Of a stretch of DNA of 64,000 nucleotides, positions 26,951 to 38,131 are shown in pieces (position 1 is the stretch's first letter; each line of letters starts with the position of its first letter). Source of the stretch: Nectonema munidae (taxonomy: Eukaryota; Nematomorpha; Nectonematoida; Nectonematidae). The position numbers and the translations under genes were made by a program. The DNA lies in assembly GCA_030549495.1 (NCBI GenBank), contig JAUIRK010000936.1:1316958-1380957 (forward strand), given 5' to 3'. The notes below the pieces were generated by a model. The model searched no databases, had not been told where the DNA came from, and was given only the letters and a program-made list of their open reading frames with translations.

Positions 26951-27219
26951 AAATAGAAATTTTAAAATTGTAAAAAATTTTTTTTTAACTTTAGTTCAGT
27001 TCGATATTTAGGCATGTCATTATAATTTTTCTCTTACAAAACTCTGAGCTTATATTTTCTATATGCTTTGGTATTGTTAAATATATTTTATATCTAAAAC
27101 TTTTTGTTATTTAAAAGGTATAATCAATTTTTTAGTATTCATAAAAAAATTTTAAATATAATTTCTAACAGAATAGTTGATTACTCCAATATTATTTTCT
27201 AAACTATATCTTTTTCTAA

Positions 27220-27364
27220 GGGATCGTTCACAATTGACGTCAACTAAAAATTCAAAGTTGACATAAGTCGATTTTGTTAAGTGATGATAAAAGTTGACAT
27301 GAGGGAGGGGGGGGGGGGTTGAAATTTATCAAAAAAACGGTTTACGTCAATTGTGGACGACCCC
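27220..27364. mobile_element. PIF/Harbinger-like MITE, TAA flanks, copy 1
   Basis: GGGATCGTTCACAATTGACG and its inverted counterpart CGTCAATTGTGGACGACCCC bound a 145-bp element with a run of G inside. TAA (27217-27219 and 27365-27367) flanks both ends, matching the TWA target duplication of PIF/Harbinger. The element at 37744-37897 has related ends and the same flanks. Confidence 0.7.
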
Positions 27365-27449
27365 TAAGTATTGAATTTAAAAATTTGTATTTTACAAAAT
27401 TCTATTTTTTCAAATACGTTCTTTTAAGAACGGACCAATAATTTGAATA

Positions 27450-28533
27450 GAGTAAAACCAGTGGGTTACCTCTATCGTTTGGACCTAAGAAAAGTGCAGC
27501 TTATATAGAGGTATCGCATCGAATGTACATCATGCTCTCGTGATTATTAATCGCACATAAAATTGTTAAATACGTTTTAACAATTAACTTTATTAAAATA
27601 TATTCCATATGTAAAATATATATGACACTCAAACAAAAAAAAAATCTAAAATTTTAACAACATTTCTTTGATAGTTGGAGTGAGCAACAGGTAAAAATGA
27701 ACGATATTTTGCACATTTCTACAAGTTATTTATAAAAGTCTCTTACGCTCATTTATTTCTTTTCCTTTATAATCAGGGCTTCGGAGCGAATATATTTTTT
27801 CCATGGCTCCGACTCCAGCACCGCTCTCTTTCACTACCCTGGTGTAAATACTAAATACATCCGTAATATATATATGTGAGTATATACTATATCAGTTTTA
27901 TCATAGTTTTTAATTCATGTATTTATGTAAATGTTTTTAAAATTTATTTATATAAGTTTGATCTAAAAAATAGCATTGCTTCAACAATATCTTCTTTCAT
28001 ACTAGCGCCTAGATCTGATTTTAAAATTTTCGGAACCAAACTGTGAGACTTTAGATACATCATAAAATGGCTTGGAGCCAGATATGGGGAGCCGCATTTT
28101 GTTATTAGTGAGTCCGACTCCTAGTAAAAAAAATTGTGCGGCTCCGAAGCCCTTTTTATAATTCCCATGTAAGTAGTATGAATGTTCATAAGTTGATACT
28201 GCGCTAATGTTTAAAGCTTTGAGAAGGGTGGCGCTTAAACTCTAATCCATAACCATTAGAAAATTTATAAAAATACTCCGTCCAGTTATTAATGAAGTCA
28301 GTTTTGTGATAATTGTAAAACATTTTTTGAAAATGCTTTTCATTGAATTGCGATTAAAACATGCTGTTTGTTGATTGCTGTTTGTACATATCACGGTGAA
28401 TTGGCTAGATCATTTAAATTGAGCATGAAAATACCATTTAGGACCGCAAACAGGTGGCGCTTCTATAGAGGTCAGCTTAAATGGAAAGTGCCACGTGACT
28501 TGGCAAAGTTGGCGTTTAGTTCAGGTTTTACTG
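27450..28533. mobile_element. Pogo-like MITE carrying a nested hAT MITE
   Basis: AGTAAAACCAGTG (27451) and GGTTTTACTG (ending 28533) are inverted ends, with TA on both sides (27448-27449, 28534-28535), as expected for Tc1/mariner/pogo-type elements. The sequence AGAGGT...GCAGCTTATATAG near the left is mirrored by GCTTCTATAGAGGTCAGCTT near the right. A complete hAT-type MITE (27774-28154) interrupts it, so this element is older than that insertion. Confidence 0.6.
27774..28154 (-). mobile_element. hAT-type MITE (GGCTTCGGAGC family), complete copy
   Basis: CAGGGCTTCGGAGC and GCTCCGAAGCCCTT are near-perfect inverted ends of a 381-bp element without coding capacity. TTTATAAT flanks both sides exactly (27766-27773, 28155-28162), an 8-bp hAT target duplication. 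A truncated relative is at 3808-4195 in the other orientation. Confidence 0.85.
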
Positions 28534-29361
28534 TATAGTGTATATGCATGAAGGCATGTCATCAAAGAGGTTAAGAGGGAAGGGATTATGTCTGCACCCA
28601 TTATATATTGTACTAAAAAGGCCCCTATGTTAATGTTGTATTTTATTTATTTTTAACGTTTTTGTGTTATGATTTAGTTGAACAAAAAATTAAATTAAAA
28701 AAAAATTAAAATTAGTTATGAACAAAATAGAATTTAATTGTACCAAGAAATAAAATTGTTGGTTTTCTGTCAAAAAATTCCTCTTATTTTTTTAATATAA
28801 GTTCTCCTTATTTAGAAACCTTTTATCCGTATAAATAAAATTTATAAAAATAAAGCAGCATTTGATCTACTGAATTCGGAATAAAGACTCCAAATTAAAT
28901 AATTGTAAAGTTTAAATAATTCATAAATTTTTTCTTAGTGTGAATACTGATTACGTTTTATTGATTCTTTTTACCAGAACTATCGAAGCTAAAAGATTTT
29001 TTCCTTGTCTTAAAAGACTAAACAAATAGATAAGAGCTTACATTACGTCAAAAACACTTTCGAGTTCAGCAATAATCAATTTAAATCATGAAAAAATTAT
29101 TACATTAATCGCTAGTGAAGATAGATATTGTATGTAAATTTATTTTAAAAAAATATCCCCTAAAATATTTAAGATATTCCAAATATTTGCACACTGTAAA
29201 TTTATTATTTGGCACCAGCTTGTGTGTTTTTTTTTGTTTTAAAAGTTCAAGTCAAAATTCATTTTTTGTGATTTTAATTACAATATCTCAAAATAATCAA
29301 AGTTATTTTAAATATGTAATAAATTAGTTTTATGTAAAATAATTTGTAATCTTATATCGCT

Positions 29362-30110
29362 CGTTTTAAAACCTTATCAAAATTTTTGGCGTGGAGGTCT
29401 ATTTACAGATTTTTTAATAACTCGTGATCTCATTAAAGAAAAATAAATCAACATAATCTACTGTACTAAAAAAATGGACATACTTATTTATCATAATCCA
29501 ATCAACACGTCAATGGGATGGATACACCTGCTTTGCCTAAACAAGCTTGTCCAAGTTTGGCTCTGTTTTTGGACAATGAAGCTCATATCATTGCTAACCC
29601 AATCTGTTTCCGGATTTTGTTTTGATGGCAAGTAGCCTAGAAACGCTTGCTCACACTCTTATGTAGAGGCAAATCGAATCAGAACTTTCAAAACTATCTT
29701 TGCAACACTCGGATAGGACTGTCCCATTTCAATCAAAAACTTGCTACAAGACATTTCATTAGAATATAAGAAAATTTGTTATCCAAATTTTACATGCATG
29801 CCTGGTCTGCTTCTCTGAAATTACTAAATTTCTATCGCTTCAAAATTCAAAGTCATTTTACATGTGAGCGCAGCAAGAGTTTTTCAAATTCGGAATATAA
29901 CTCAGAAAACACGAGTTTAGGGCTTGCCTTAATGAAATAGTCTGTTTTAATGACTTCATAGAGAATATTTTTCTCTTGCTTTCCAATATTAATTTTTGGC
30001 GATGAATAGCGCAGTGGGTACCGATTACATCTGGATATTTTACTCCAGAGTCAGAAAACAGGAACGACAACAAAGAATTGGCAGAGCTTCTTTCTTTGCG
30101 GGTTGTGGAT
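29362..30110 (-). pseudogene. hAT element B, third copy (fragment)
   Basis: Matches 11720-12500 in the same orientation (AAGCTTGTCCAAGTTTGGCT, GCAAGTAGC...AACGCTTG) and keeps the far end of B better than the other copies: CGCTCGTTTTAAAACCTTAT resembles the CAGTGCTTTTCAAAC terminus. The arm of element A is missing, so this is an independent B insertion. The right end is truncated near 30110. The reading frame is broken repeatedly. Confidence 0.65.
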
Positions 30111-30400
30111 GTATCCCTTAAAGGTTTCGTTCAAGGTTTGTTCCTTCATTGACTCTGTACTCAAGGCTGCATAGCACAAAACATATTCCGGTTTCTAAAT
30201 GCAACAATGTCTCGTTTATCCGTTCTCCAGTTAATCCGTTTTCGTTATTCAGTGTGCATGTGGCAACACGTGTTAAAATTCTTCGTTAATTTATGTTTTG
30301 CCTCTGCGTTCTGTTTTGAGAAGCCAGACAATCCATTCTATTATTTTTGATTCATTAAAATTGGCGCCCAACAAATAGATTTATTGGAGGTAAGATAACT
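30110..30400 (+). mobile_element. Possible LTR-retroelement fossil fragment
   Basis: TTGGCGCCCAAC at 30360-30371 has the look of the tRNA primer-binding site that follows the left long terminal repeat in gypsy-type elements. The 250 bp before it could be an LTR remnant. No gag or pol protein is recognisable nearby, so the element is at best a broken, old fragment. Family assignment is tentative. Confidence 0.3.
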
Positions 30401-30899
30401 TCCTCTGTATACTGGATGCCTTCGTACAATCGACCCTCAATCTGAAGTAGACCAGATTAAGCCATAAACCACTCCAGTCTAATTTCGACAGGCTAAGTCA
30501 ACTAAATCTACATGTATTCAGTTTTTTAAACAACAGAACAACGACCAAAACCTAGTTCACCTTAATAATACTCTAGTTTTTTTTAAAAGATCAAACTGTA
30601 TTTGCAATTTTTTACTGAATTTTCAGTTGAAAAAATCGTTAGGTTGTAAAACTGTATGTAATCGTTTTATCTTTTGAAGATACGTTTATTTTGCTAATAG
30701 TTATCTTGTGACTGGCTCTATAAAATTCCGGTATCATATAAATATATGTCGGGGCTGAAATAAACTTATTTGGTTTTCAATTCCAGTTTACTCGTATAGA
30801 ACATGACTAAATTTTTTTTGTGTAAATGTACAAAAGTATATTCATTGATGTTAATAGATTATTTACTATTACTAACAACAGCACACATACACATTTTTA

Positions 30900-31225
30900 G
30901 TTTTAGCGCCTCCTGATTTTTTTCTAGGTGCGGCCCTGCAAATAGACAACAAATAGGTAAATTATGATAAGCACAGTGACACACCGATTTTTTATTTTCA
31001 ACAAGCTACCGGTTCATTAATCCTCACAAATGAGTTAGGAACCAACAAATTTATTGATGCTAGAAAATGCATTCTAATCTGATCAATATTTGCTAAAGTT
31101 TATAAATGTAATGATGACAAATTAGTATAATCTCAAGTCTTTTCTGACATTGTTAGGTGACCCTTCTACTAAAGCTCCACAGCTCCGTGGTAGGTCGCCG
31201 CCCACCGGTTTGGAATTCCTATCTT
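30900..31225. mobile_element. Two hAT-like termini
   Basis: CTAGGTGCGGCCCTG near 30948, read inward as CAGGGCCGCACCTAG, and CACCGGTTTGGAATTCCTAT near 31222, read inward as GGAATTCCAAACCGGTG, both resemble hAT ends. Partner termini were not found, so these are fragments. Confidence 0.35.
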
Positions 31226-31926
31226 AAGTGGTCGATGAATATTATTCTCTTCAACATTCTGATTTTTCTTTAATGGCTACTATTTCTGTTCGCTATGTTT
31301 GGCTTGGCTATCTCGCAAACACAAGAAGCTTTCTTTACTTAAATTAGCCTTCTTTTGTGCCAATCTTTACTGTGTTTTTTGAGTTTCGATTGCTTCATTC
31401 CACATGTGTTCATAAATGGTGCCTTATCATCCGAATTATCAGAAAAAATTACTTTCAAAATGTCTTGATTGATTAAAATTCTCTTTCAGCTTGATAAAGT
31501 TCCTTATCAATGGTAAAACGAGAGATAAACAAATTGAAAAATACGATGTAAAATTAGGCAATATAGTGAGCAAGTAATAATAGATGCAGTAAAAAGCTAA
31601 TAGTTAAAAAAACACAAATGTTTCAAATAGAAATTGTTATAAATAAAAATTTTCAAGTTGAACGTAAAGATAAAAAAATATTACTTAAAATTTAAAAAAC
31701 ATTTCACAAGGTACATGAATTATAGTTGGGTCATGAGTGACCGACAATGTCTAAACGGGTTAAGAAATATATACAATGCAAAATTCTGAAATGTGAATAC
31801 AAGAAGACGCAAAATTATTGAAATTTCAACTCCCCCTTCTAAAGTTTAGGTTAACACCTTCAGCCGCGGGCCTCCTCCTCTCTACCACTTCAGCAAACTC
31901 CTGTATTTAAAATATCACCCTCTGCA

Positions 31927-32261
31927 ACATTTGTTCTCATTTCCTCTACTATTTTTTATGTATAAAATGAAGTCGTAAGTTTCTCTCTCTCTTGAAAATG
32001 TTGCAATTTTCATGTTTCTTTTGAAAATTTTAACTCCTTATGGCGTTACGTAATACATAGATATCCCCAAATTTCCTTCAATTTTAGAAAAGAAATTTTT
32101 GGCCTATAAAAATAACTTCCTATATCTCTAGTTCAACTAAACTCAGCACTTCTGCAACATTTGTTTTCATTTCCTCTACTATTTGTTATGTTTAAAATGA
32201 AGAGTAAGTTTCTCTCTCTTGAAAATGTTGCAATTTTCATGATTCTTTTGAAAATTTATAC
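31927..32261 (+). repeat. Direct duplication of about 110 bp
   Basis: TCTGCAACATTTGTTCTCAT (from about 31922) through CATGTTTCTTTTGAAAATTT recurs at about 32150-32261 with a few changes and small gaps in the CT run. The copies are about 225 bp apart. No function is evident; an open frame across the second copy (32161-32352) is probably fortuitous. Confidence 0.6.
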
Positions 32262-32810
32262 GAGGGATAACACATTAAATTCTTTTCCGTTTCAAGTCGG
32301 TATTCTCTACATGTGCTTCAATTGTGACTTCATTATAACTGTTAGGAGTTGAAATATTTGATATAATAGCTCGTCAATGATGTCTATAAATTTTATCACT
32401 ATGAACAAAAACACGTTAGTTTTCGAACATTTGTTTTTAAACAACATTTTAGCGCGATTTTAAGTAAGAGTGAAATATAAGAGCTTTTTTATTAGATAAA
32501 TTATAATAAAGATAAGCACGCTTCATTATAAGTGAAATATTTAGCGTTTACAGGTTGCAATAGTAGACATAAAATTTTGAAGGTTTGTGATCAGTTCATT
32601 TTAGTGTGTTTTCATTTGTTAATTTTGAAAAAATCTTATTTCTCATCCTTTGTTAAAAGGAGATGAAATGAAAATGTGTTTTTTGGCAAGGCAGAAAGGA
32701 GCCACAATCACGAATAAAAAGAGATGCATGCGTCTTCAGAACCCCAATTTTAAGACCCTGCTCTAGATTAGTCCTAACCTTCTCTACCCATAACAAATAG
32801 ACTCCCTCTC

Positions 32811-32924
32811 TTATCCATTTAAGACCCATGCTCCGAAAGGGAACGCTGACTAGTGCTTACTTTCAATGGAATTTAATAGGAATAACTAAAATCCTATGCT
32901 TTCTTAGGTCGTAAATGCATTTAA
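32811..32924. mobile_element. piggyBac-like MITE 190 bp upstream of SPT5
   Basis: TTATCCATTTAAGACCCATG to GGTCGTAAATGCATTTAA is a diverged copy of the 114-bp MITE at 39870-39983, sharing AAAGGGAACGC and AATGGAATT(A/T)AATAGGAAT blocks at the same spacing. Its ends have drifted from TTAACCC. It lies in the likely promoter or 5'-UTR intron of SPT5. Confidence 0.6.
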
Positions 32925-33090
32925 ATAACAACTTATTTTTTCGGAGGAATCCTGAAATATTTTGTTTAATTACATCTATGTTCAAATGTGCTAATTGCGT
33001 CATTTAGATGGCATACAGGTTTAAATTGATATACAAAGTATATAAAAAAATTCCTTTAGGCAAAATTGTTATATTTTTAATTTTCATTAT

Positions 33091-33115
33091 AGAAGTTTCA
33101 TTTTAAGAATTTAAA
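33091..33115 (+). promoter_or_regulatory. 3' splice acceptor just before SPT5 ATG
   Basis: TTTTTAATTTTCATTATAG is a strong polypyrimidine-AG acceptor ending at 33092, 23 nt before the start codon. It would join either a 5'-UTR exon or a spliced leader. The same arrangement is present at PLD, S2P and the HORMA gene. Confidence 0.55.
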
Positions 33116-36100
33116 ATGTCAGATGATAGTCTTAGTGAAGATGATAATATTCTTGAAGTTAGTGAAGACGACGAAGAAGATAATGTTATAAATAGTGGCG
33201 ATGAAAATGAAAATTCAACCAAAAAGCAGAAAAGAGGAGGTAATAATGACGAAAAACACAGTAAAAGGCATAAATATGAATCAGACGATGATGAAATAAA
33301 TGATGATGAAGAAGAAGAAGAAGAGGACGAGGAAGAAGATGATTTAGATGATCTTATTGATGATACCGACGCAAAGAAAAACAAGAGGAAGAAAAAGAAA
33401 GCACCTAGATTTGGAGGCTTTATTTTGGATGAAGCTGAGGTTGATGATGAAGGGGAAGAAGAGGAAGAGTGGGAAGATGGTGCAGAAGAGTTGATTGATA
33501 CGAGATCTATTTCAGGCGAATCTGTAGCGAGAGATGTTGAAGGATCTCGTCGTTTAACACACATGCTGGATCAGAGGGAAGATGAAATTGAAGAATACTA
33601 TCGCAAAAAGTATGAAGAAAGTACCTACGCTGTTGATAGGTTTGGCCAAGGGGGAGAAGAATTATCCGAAGACATAAGTCATCAAGGTTTGCTGCCTGGA
33701 GTTAAAGATCCAAACATGTGGATTGTTAAGTGTAAAATAGGCGAAGAAAAGTTAACAGCATTTCAGCTAATGCGCAAGTTTTTTGCGTATGAACAAAATG
33801 GTAATATTTTACAAATTAAAGCTGTTATCGTAAAAGAAGGTCTCAAAGGCTTAGTTTATATAGAGGCTTTTAAACAAACTCAAGTAAAGCAAGCTATTAC
33901 TGGAATCAGTAATTTAAAGTATGGTATTTATCAACAAAAAATGGTTCCAATTAAAGAAATGGTAGATGTGCTAACTGTTGTTAAAGAAGTAGACACGATA
34001 AAACCTAGATCTTGGGTGCGTATCAAAAGAGGTGTTTACAAAGATGATATAGCTCAGGTTGAGTTTGTAGAACCATCACAAAACCAAATACATTTAAGAC
34101 TAGTTCCACGAATTGATTATGATAAGAAACGTGGCTCCAATAAATCAATATCAGAGGAAGGCAATAAAAAATGGCGTAGACCTCCACAAAAATTGTTTGA
34201 TGTTGAGTCATTGCGCAAAAGTGGAGGTGTTATAACAAATGATGGTGATTTTCAAATATTTGAATCAAACCGATATTCAAGAAAAGGTTTTTTACATAAA
34301 AGTTTTGCTTTTTCTGCTATCATCAGTGACGGAATCAAACCAACGCTTTCTGAGCTTGAAAAATTTGAAGATCAACCTGATGAAATAGATGATATTCCTC
34401 TTTCAAAAAATGTGGAATTAGATATGCACAAATTTGCTCCAGGTGACACTGTAGAAGTTATAGAAGGGGACTTACAACATCTTAAAGGTTTTGTCATTTC
34501 TGTTGATGGACCAAATACAACTATTAAACCATCTCATTCAGAATTGAAAGATTTGTTAAGTTTTCCCTCACGCGAATTGTCTAAATATTTTTCAATTGGA
34601 GATCACGTTAAAGTAATATCTGGCAAATATGAAGGAGATACTGGTTTAGTAGTTAGGGTTGAAGAAAATTTATGTGTTCTTTTCTCAGACATAACAATGC
34701 ATGAAATAAAAGTTTTTCCTAGATCAATTCAATTAACTAAAGATACTGCAAGCGGTATAGATTCTTTAGGCCAATATGAATGGGGAGATCTCGTTCAATT
34801 AGATACTCATTTATCCGGTGTTATTGTAAGGCTGGAAAAAGAATTTCTAGAAGTTTTAAGTATGCATGGAAAACTACAAAAAGTAAAGCCTCAAGCAATA
34901 TTACGCAAAAAAAACTCAAGAAATGCCGTGTGTTTAGACTCCAAGAATAATAGTCTAAACTGTAAAGATGTTGTTAGAGTTATTGATGGTGAACATTCTA
35001 AAAGAGAAGGTACAATAAAACATATCTTTCGCTCATTTGTATTTTTACACTCTCGCTTGATGACTGAAAATGGAGGAATATTTGTCTGCAGAGCTAAGCA
35101 TCTAGAGCTAGCTGGTGGCATAAAAAATAATACTTCGGTTTTACCTGTTGTAGATTCCTTGATGTCTCCACGTATCTCAAGTCCTAAGCAAAGAGTAAAC
35201 GGAAATAGTCCAAATACACAACAACAAAAGTCTGTTCTTAAAAGTTCAAGAGACACTCAATTAATTGCTCAAACAGTGCATATATGTCAAGGACCCTACA
35301 AAGGCTATATGGGTATGGTTAAAGACGCTACACATTCTACAGTTCGCGTGGAGCTTCATTCAACATGTCAAACGATTTCTGTTGACAGATCGCGCATAAG
35401 AGTTGTGGCTGACAAGAAAGGTTCATCATCAACGGTATATGGAAAAACGCCTCTTCATGCAAGTCAGACTCCTATGCATGCATCCAAGACTCCAAGTTAT
35501 GGATTTCAAACACCTACTGCTGATGGTAGTAGAACTCCTAGATATGGTAATGCTACTCCCCAGCATGAGGGTAATAGAACTCCTGCTTATATGAATTCAG
35601 GAGCATGGGATCCATCTATTGCTAATACTCCTGCAAGAGGAGAAGAGAGTGATTTCAGTTTAGATGATTCAAATTCAGTCAATAATAGTCCAGCTCTTCG
35701 CTTTGATTCTTCATCAAGTATTGGTAGCAAAGTTAATTCCCCCTTCATGCCTATCAAAAATGACAAGAGTGTTCATCTTGAAGATGACTATAAACAAAAT
35801 AGAAAACACGACAAAAACACTGCCTACGATGAAGAAAGCTTGACTCTAACTCCTCTAGATGATAGACCATCTTATTCTCCTTTTATCCAATCTCCTTTAA
35901 ATACCTTCGGCATGTCTCCTAGCCTTAGTACGCTAGGTAGTCAATATGTTGCCACACCTGGCAGTGCTATTCCCGAAACACCTGGCGGTGGTCTCATGTC
36001 TCCTGGGTTTTCCTACAGTCCTGCAAATCCTATATCTATGCAACAATCATTTACTCCTTTTACACCCAATATTCCTGAAATGAGTAGTGATGATTGGACT

Positions 36101-36424
36101 AGCGTTGATATTGAAGTTTCTATCAAAGATTCACACAACGATTCCTCTATTCATGGTGAGCACGCCACGATTCATGGAATATCTGCTAATTTGTGTTCTC
36201 TTTATTTGTCAAAATCTAAAAAATCCGTTACGATTTTATCTCAACATCTTTCTCCTGTCCTACCTAAACAATTTGAAAAGGCTAAAGTTATTCTTGGCCC
36301 TCACCGTGAATCAATTTTAAAACTCTTAAGCATAAATGGATCTGATGGCAATTTTGAACTAGAGGACGGAAGTGTGGAAGTTATACCTCTCCATAATGTT
36401 TCCAAATATGCTAAAAATGAATAA
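33116..36424 (+). CDS. SUPT5H: Transcription elongation factor SPT5 (DSIF large subunit), intronless frame
   Basis: SPT5 with SPT4 forms DSIF, which clamps RNA polymerase II and controls pausing and elongation in the nucleus. The 1102-residue frame is complete. It has an acidic, lysine-spaced N-terminus (1-135), the NGN domain (from DPNMWIVKC, about 198-290), KOW1 (about 296, [20 protein letters not shown]), KOW2 and KOW3 (about 440-530, [12 protein letters not shown] and [12 protein letters not shown]), a further KOW-like block (from 556), a KOW (616, [14 protein letters not shown]), another KOW (720, [14 protein letters not shown]), a threonine-proline repeat tail (775-1010, [17 protein letters not shown] and TP motifs; substrate region of P-TEFb in the family) and a C-terminal KOW (about 1055-1100, [12 protein letters not shown]). 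Length is close to human SPT5. AATAAA lies at 36449, 25 bp after the stop. Absence of introns in 3.3 kb is unusual beside intron-rich PLD, but there is no decay. Confidence 0.97.
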   Translation: MSDDSLSEDDNILEVSEDDEEDNVINSGDENENSTKKQKRGGNNDEKHSKRHKYESDDDEINDDEEEEEEDEEEDDLDDLIDDTDAKKNKRKKKKAPRFGGFILDEAEVDDEGEEEEEWEDGAEELIDTRSISGESVARDVEGSRRLTHMLDQREDEIEEYYRKKYEESTYAVDRFGQGGEELSEDISHQGLLPGVKDPNMWIVKCKIGEEKLTAFQLMRKFFAYEQNGNILQIKAVIVKEGLKGLVYIEAFKQTQVKQAITGISNLKYGIYQQKMVPIKEMVDVLTVVKEVDTIKPRSWVRIKRGVYKDDIAQVEFVEPSQNQIHLRLVPRIDYDKKRGSNKSISEEGNKKWRRPPQKLFDVESLRKSGGVITNDGDFQIFESNRYSRKGFLHKSFAFSAIISDGIKPTLSELEKFEDQPDEIDDIPLSKNVELDMHKFAPGDTVEVIEGDLQHLKGFVISVDGPNTTIKPSHSELKDLLSFPSRELSKYFSIGDHVKVISGKYEGDTGLVVRVEENLCVLFSDITMHEIKVFPRSIQLTKDTASGIDSLGQYEWGDLVQLDTHLSGVIVRLEKEFLEVLSMHGKLQKVKPQAILRKKNSRNAVCLDSKNNSLNCKDVVRVIDGEHSKREGTIKHIFRSFVFLHSRLMTENGGIFVCRAKHLELAGGIKNNTSVLPVVDSLMSPRISSPKQRVNGNSPNTQQQKSVLKSSRDTQLIAQTVHICQGPYKGYMGMVKDATHSTVRVELHSTCQTISVDRSRIRVVADKKGSSSTVYGKTPLHASQTPMHASKTPSYGFQTPTADGSRTPRYGNATPQHEGNRTPAYMNSGAWDPSIANTPARGEESDFSLDDSNSVNNSPALRFDSSSSIGSKVNSPFMPIKNDKSVHLEDDYKQNRKHDKNTAYDEESLTLTPLDDRPSYSPFIQSPLNTFGMSPSLSTLGSQYVATPGSAIPETPGGGLMSPGFSYSPANPISMQQSFTPFTPNIPEMSSDDWTSVDIEVSIKDSHNDSSIHGEHATIHGISANLCSLYLSKSKKSVTILSQHLSPVLPKQFEKAKVILGPHRESILKLLSINGSDGNFELEDGSVEVIPLHNVSKYAKNE

Positions 36425-36480
36425 ATACTATCTTTTTAAAAATCTTTAAATAAAAGAAGTAATAGATGTTAATTTTAACT

Positions 36481-36753
36481 CTATTTTTTCTTATTCATTT
36501 TTTTAAAACACTCGGTCTTCTCCCTCTTATCTTTATATATTACGTCGCTGTTAAAATCAATTAAGTCATTGTTGCAACCAATTAAGTCTTTGTTGCAATC
36601 AATTACGTCAGTTTGAAAAAACAAACTATTATGCAAAGCACTTGCTAAACTTACATCACTCAAATAAGGTGGATCATAATTGGATGAAGTGAGCATCAAA
36701 GGAGCACTTTCTTTCGCTCTCTTTATTTTGCATTTTTGTAAATCACACCCTTT
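36481..36753 (-). CDS. Small uncharacterised open frame
   Basis: Minus-strand frame reading GFKGCDLQKCKIKRAKESAP, then SNYDPPYLSDVSLASALHN, then four imperfect repeats of a 7-8 residue DxxDxN-type unit (DVIDCNK, DLIGCNN, DLIDFNS, DVI). The first ATG in it is at 36696; an acceptor-like TTTAAAG precedes GGTGTG near 36748, so it could be a last exon. Base composition is less AT-biased than the flanks. No family is recognised and a chance frame is possible. Confidence 0.3.
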   Translation of the reverse strand, partial: KGCDLQKCKIKRAKESAPLMLTSSNYDPPYLSDVSLASALHNSLFFQTDVIDCNKDLIGCNNDLIDFNSDVIYKDKREKTECFKKMNKKK

Positions 36754-36761
36754 AAATCCTT

Positions 36762-36974
36762 ATGTCAAATCAGCAACCTGATGAAATGCATAATAGTAGA
36801 GAGATGATTCCACAAACACAAACAAATGGAAAGAGGCAGGCACCCCAGAAAACAATCACCAGAACGCCAGTATCTCTTGAACTAAGGAGGTCACCAATAA
36901 AATTGTTGCTAAGTTCTACGCCACTGTCCAGGAGGAAGCAGCTAAAAGAGGAGAAAACCATCGAGGCAAACTGA
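36762..36974 (+). CDS. Small uncharacterised 70-aa frame
   Basis: Begins ATG at 36762, encodes a basic, Gln/Thr-rich peptide with TRTPVSLELRRSPIKLLLSS and TPLSRRKQLKEEK, and ends with TGA. Codon third positions are markedly richer in G and C than the surrounding DNA, which suggests past or present coding. SP/TP sites next to basic residues look like kinase-target sequence, but I do not recognise the protein. It starts only about 10 bp from the opposite-strand frame. Confidence 0.35.
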   Translation: MSNQQPDEMHNSREMIPQTQTNGKRQAPQKTITRTPVSLELRRSPIKLLLSSTPLSRRKQLKEEKTIEAN

Positions 36975-37574
36975 TAGTCCAGCAAAAATGAAATAAAACC
37001 AATACTGTATCGAGTGGAAATTGTGAGAATACCTTTCAAACAATCATAATCTCTATTAATATTTTTGAAACGAAAACTATCAATTTGTGAAAGAATAAAG
37101 TCCATTCTTTTTCAGTGTTCACCACATTAATTCTTTCATCGTTAAAGTAAATTATTTTGTAATCTAAGATATGAGTTCCCTTGTGATTTAAGAACATCAA
37201 CACTGCATAATGTGTTCTTGCATCATTATAGAAGCAATTTTTTAATTTCCTGCCTAGCACGACACAAAATTTAAATATTTGGCAGATCATAAAATGTTAG
37301 GAAAGATTTTTTCAATTAGCAAATTTAAATTCTTTAAATATATTCTTCCAAAAATAATTTTTTATGCTACTTTCCATTGTTCTTTATATTTTTTTTTGTC
37401 GTGATCCAATATGATCTTGAAATTTTCGTGATATTCGCAAATTACTAATATTTCTCGAAAATATGACTCGTTAAAATATCTATCTGAAATTTTCCGTCTA
37501 AAACCGTCAACGATTATTGTACGAGCAATATACCTTTACTTATATATTCCTTGAAATTTAGACATTTGTCAAAA

Positions 37575-37607
37575 TATCAACATCTCTCTCCTGTCCTGCC
37601 TAAACTT
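37575..37607 (+). repeat. Short duplicate of SPT5 coding sequence
   Basis: TCAACATCTCTCTCCTGTCC and the following TGCCTAAAC match TCAACATCTTTCTCCTGTCC and TACCTAAAC in SPT5 (about 36240-36268) at 27 of 29 positions; TTTGTCAAAAT precedes both. The flanks differ, so at most a small, decayed duplication is present. Confidence 0.4.
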
Positions 37608-37743
37608 TTTCTAATTATATCGGTACCAGTATGTTCAAGTAGGATGAATATGTTCACTTGTCAGCTGTTGTGACATCGCTAACTACTCATGTACTAGTCA
37701 CCAGATTTACTTATTTGCAACGTAAATCGCAGATGGCCATTAA

Positions 37744-37897
37744 GGGAGCGTTCACAAATGATGTCAATCAATTTTGGATTTTTTTACGCCCTATTTTCAA
37801 CTTTTTACTATCTCCTCTCTTATTAGATATTGCCTATTGTAAACTTTTTGAACTCTCCTTCCCGCAGTTTTTGTTGACATTATTTGTGAACGAACTC
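37744..37897. mobile_element. PIF/Harbinger-like MITE, TAA flanks, copy 2
   Basis: GGGAGCGTTCACAAATGATG and TTATTTGTGAACGAACTC are inverted ends of a 154-bp element, flanked by TAA at 37741-37743 and 37898-37900. Ends are related to those at 27220-27364, but the interior is different. Confidence 0.7.
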
Positions 37898-38131
37898 TAA
37901 TCATATTAGGATACGTTTATAAATGAATCTACAACTACAGTAAATGCATGTAGCACAGTAAATCCAAAGAAATAGTAGTACTAAAAAAGAAAGTTGGATA
38001 TATATAAAATGTCACAATTTACAAATAAAAAAGAGAATAGTTGAAATGAATCACAAGAACGCTATGTAAAAATAAGTATAAATCACAATAGAAAATTATA
38101 ATAAAAGAAGTACAATATGTACAATCTAAAT

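Noticed and set aside
33103-33564. 153-aa serine-rich minus-strand frame
   Set aside because: It is the antisense shadow of the GAA/GAT-rich acidic N-terminus of SPT5.
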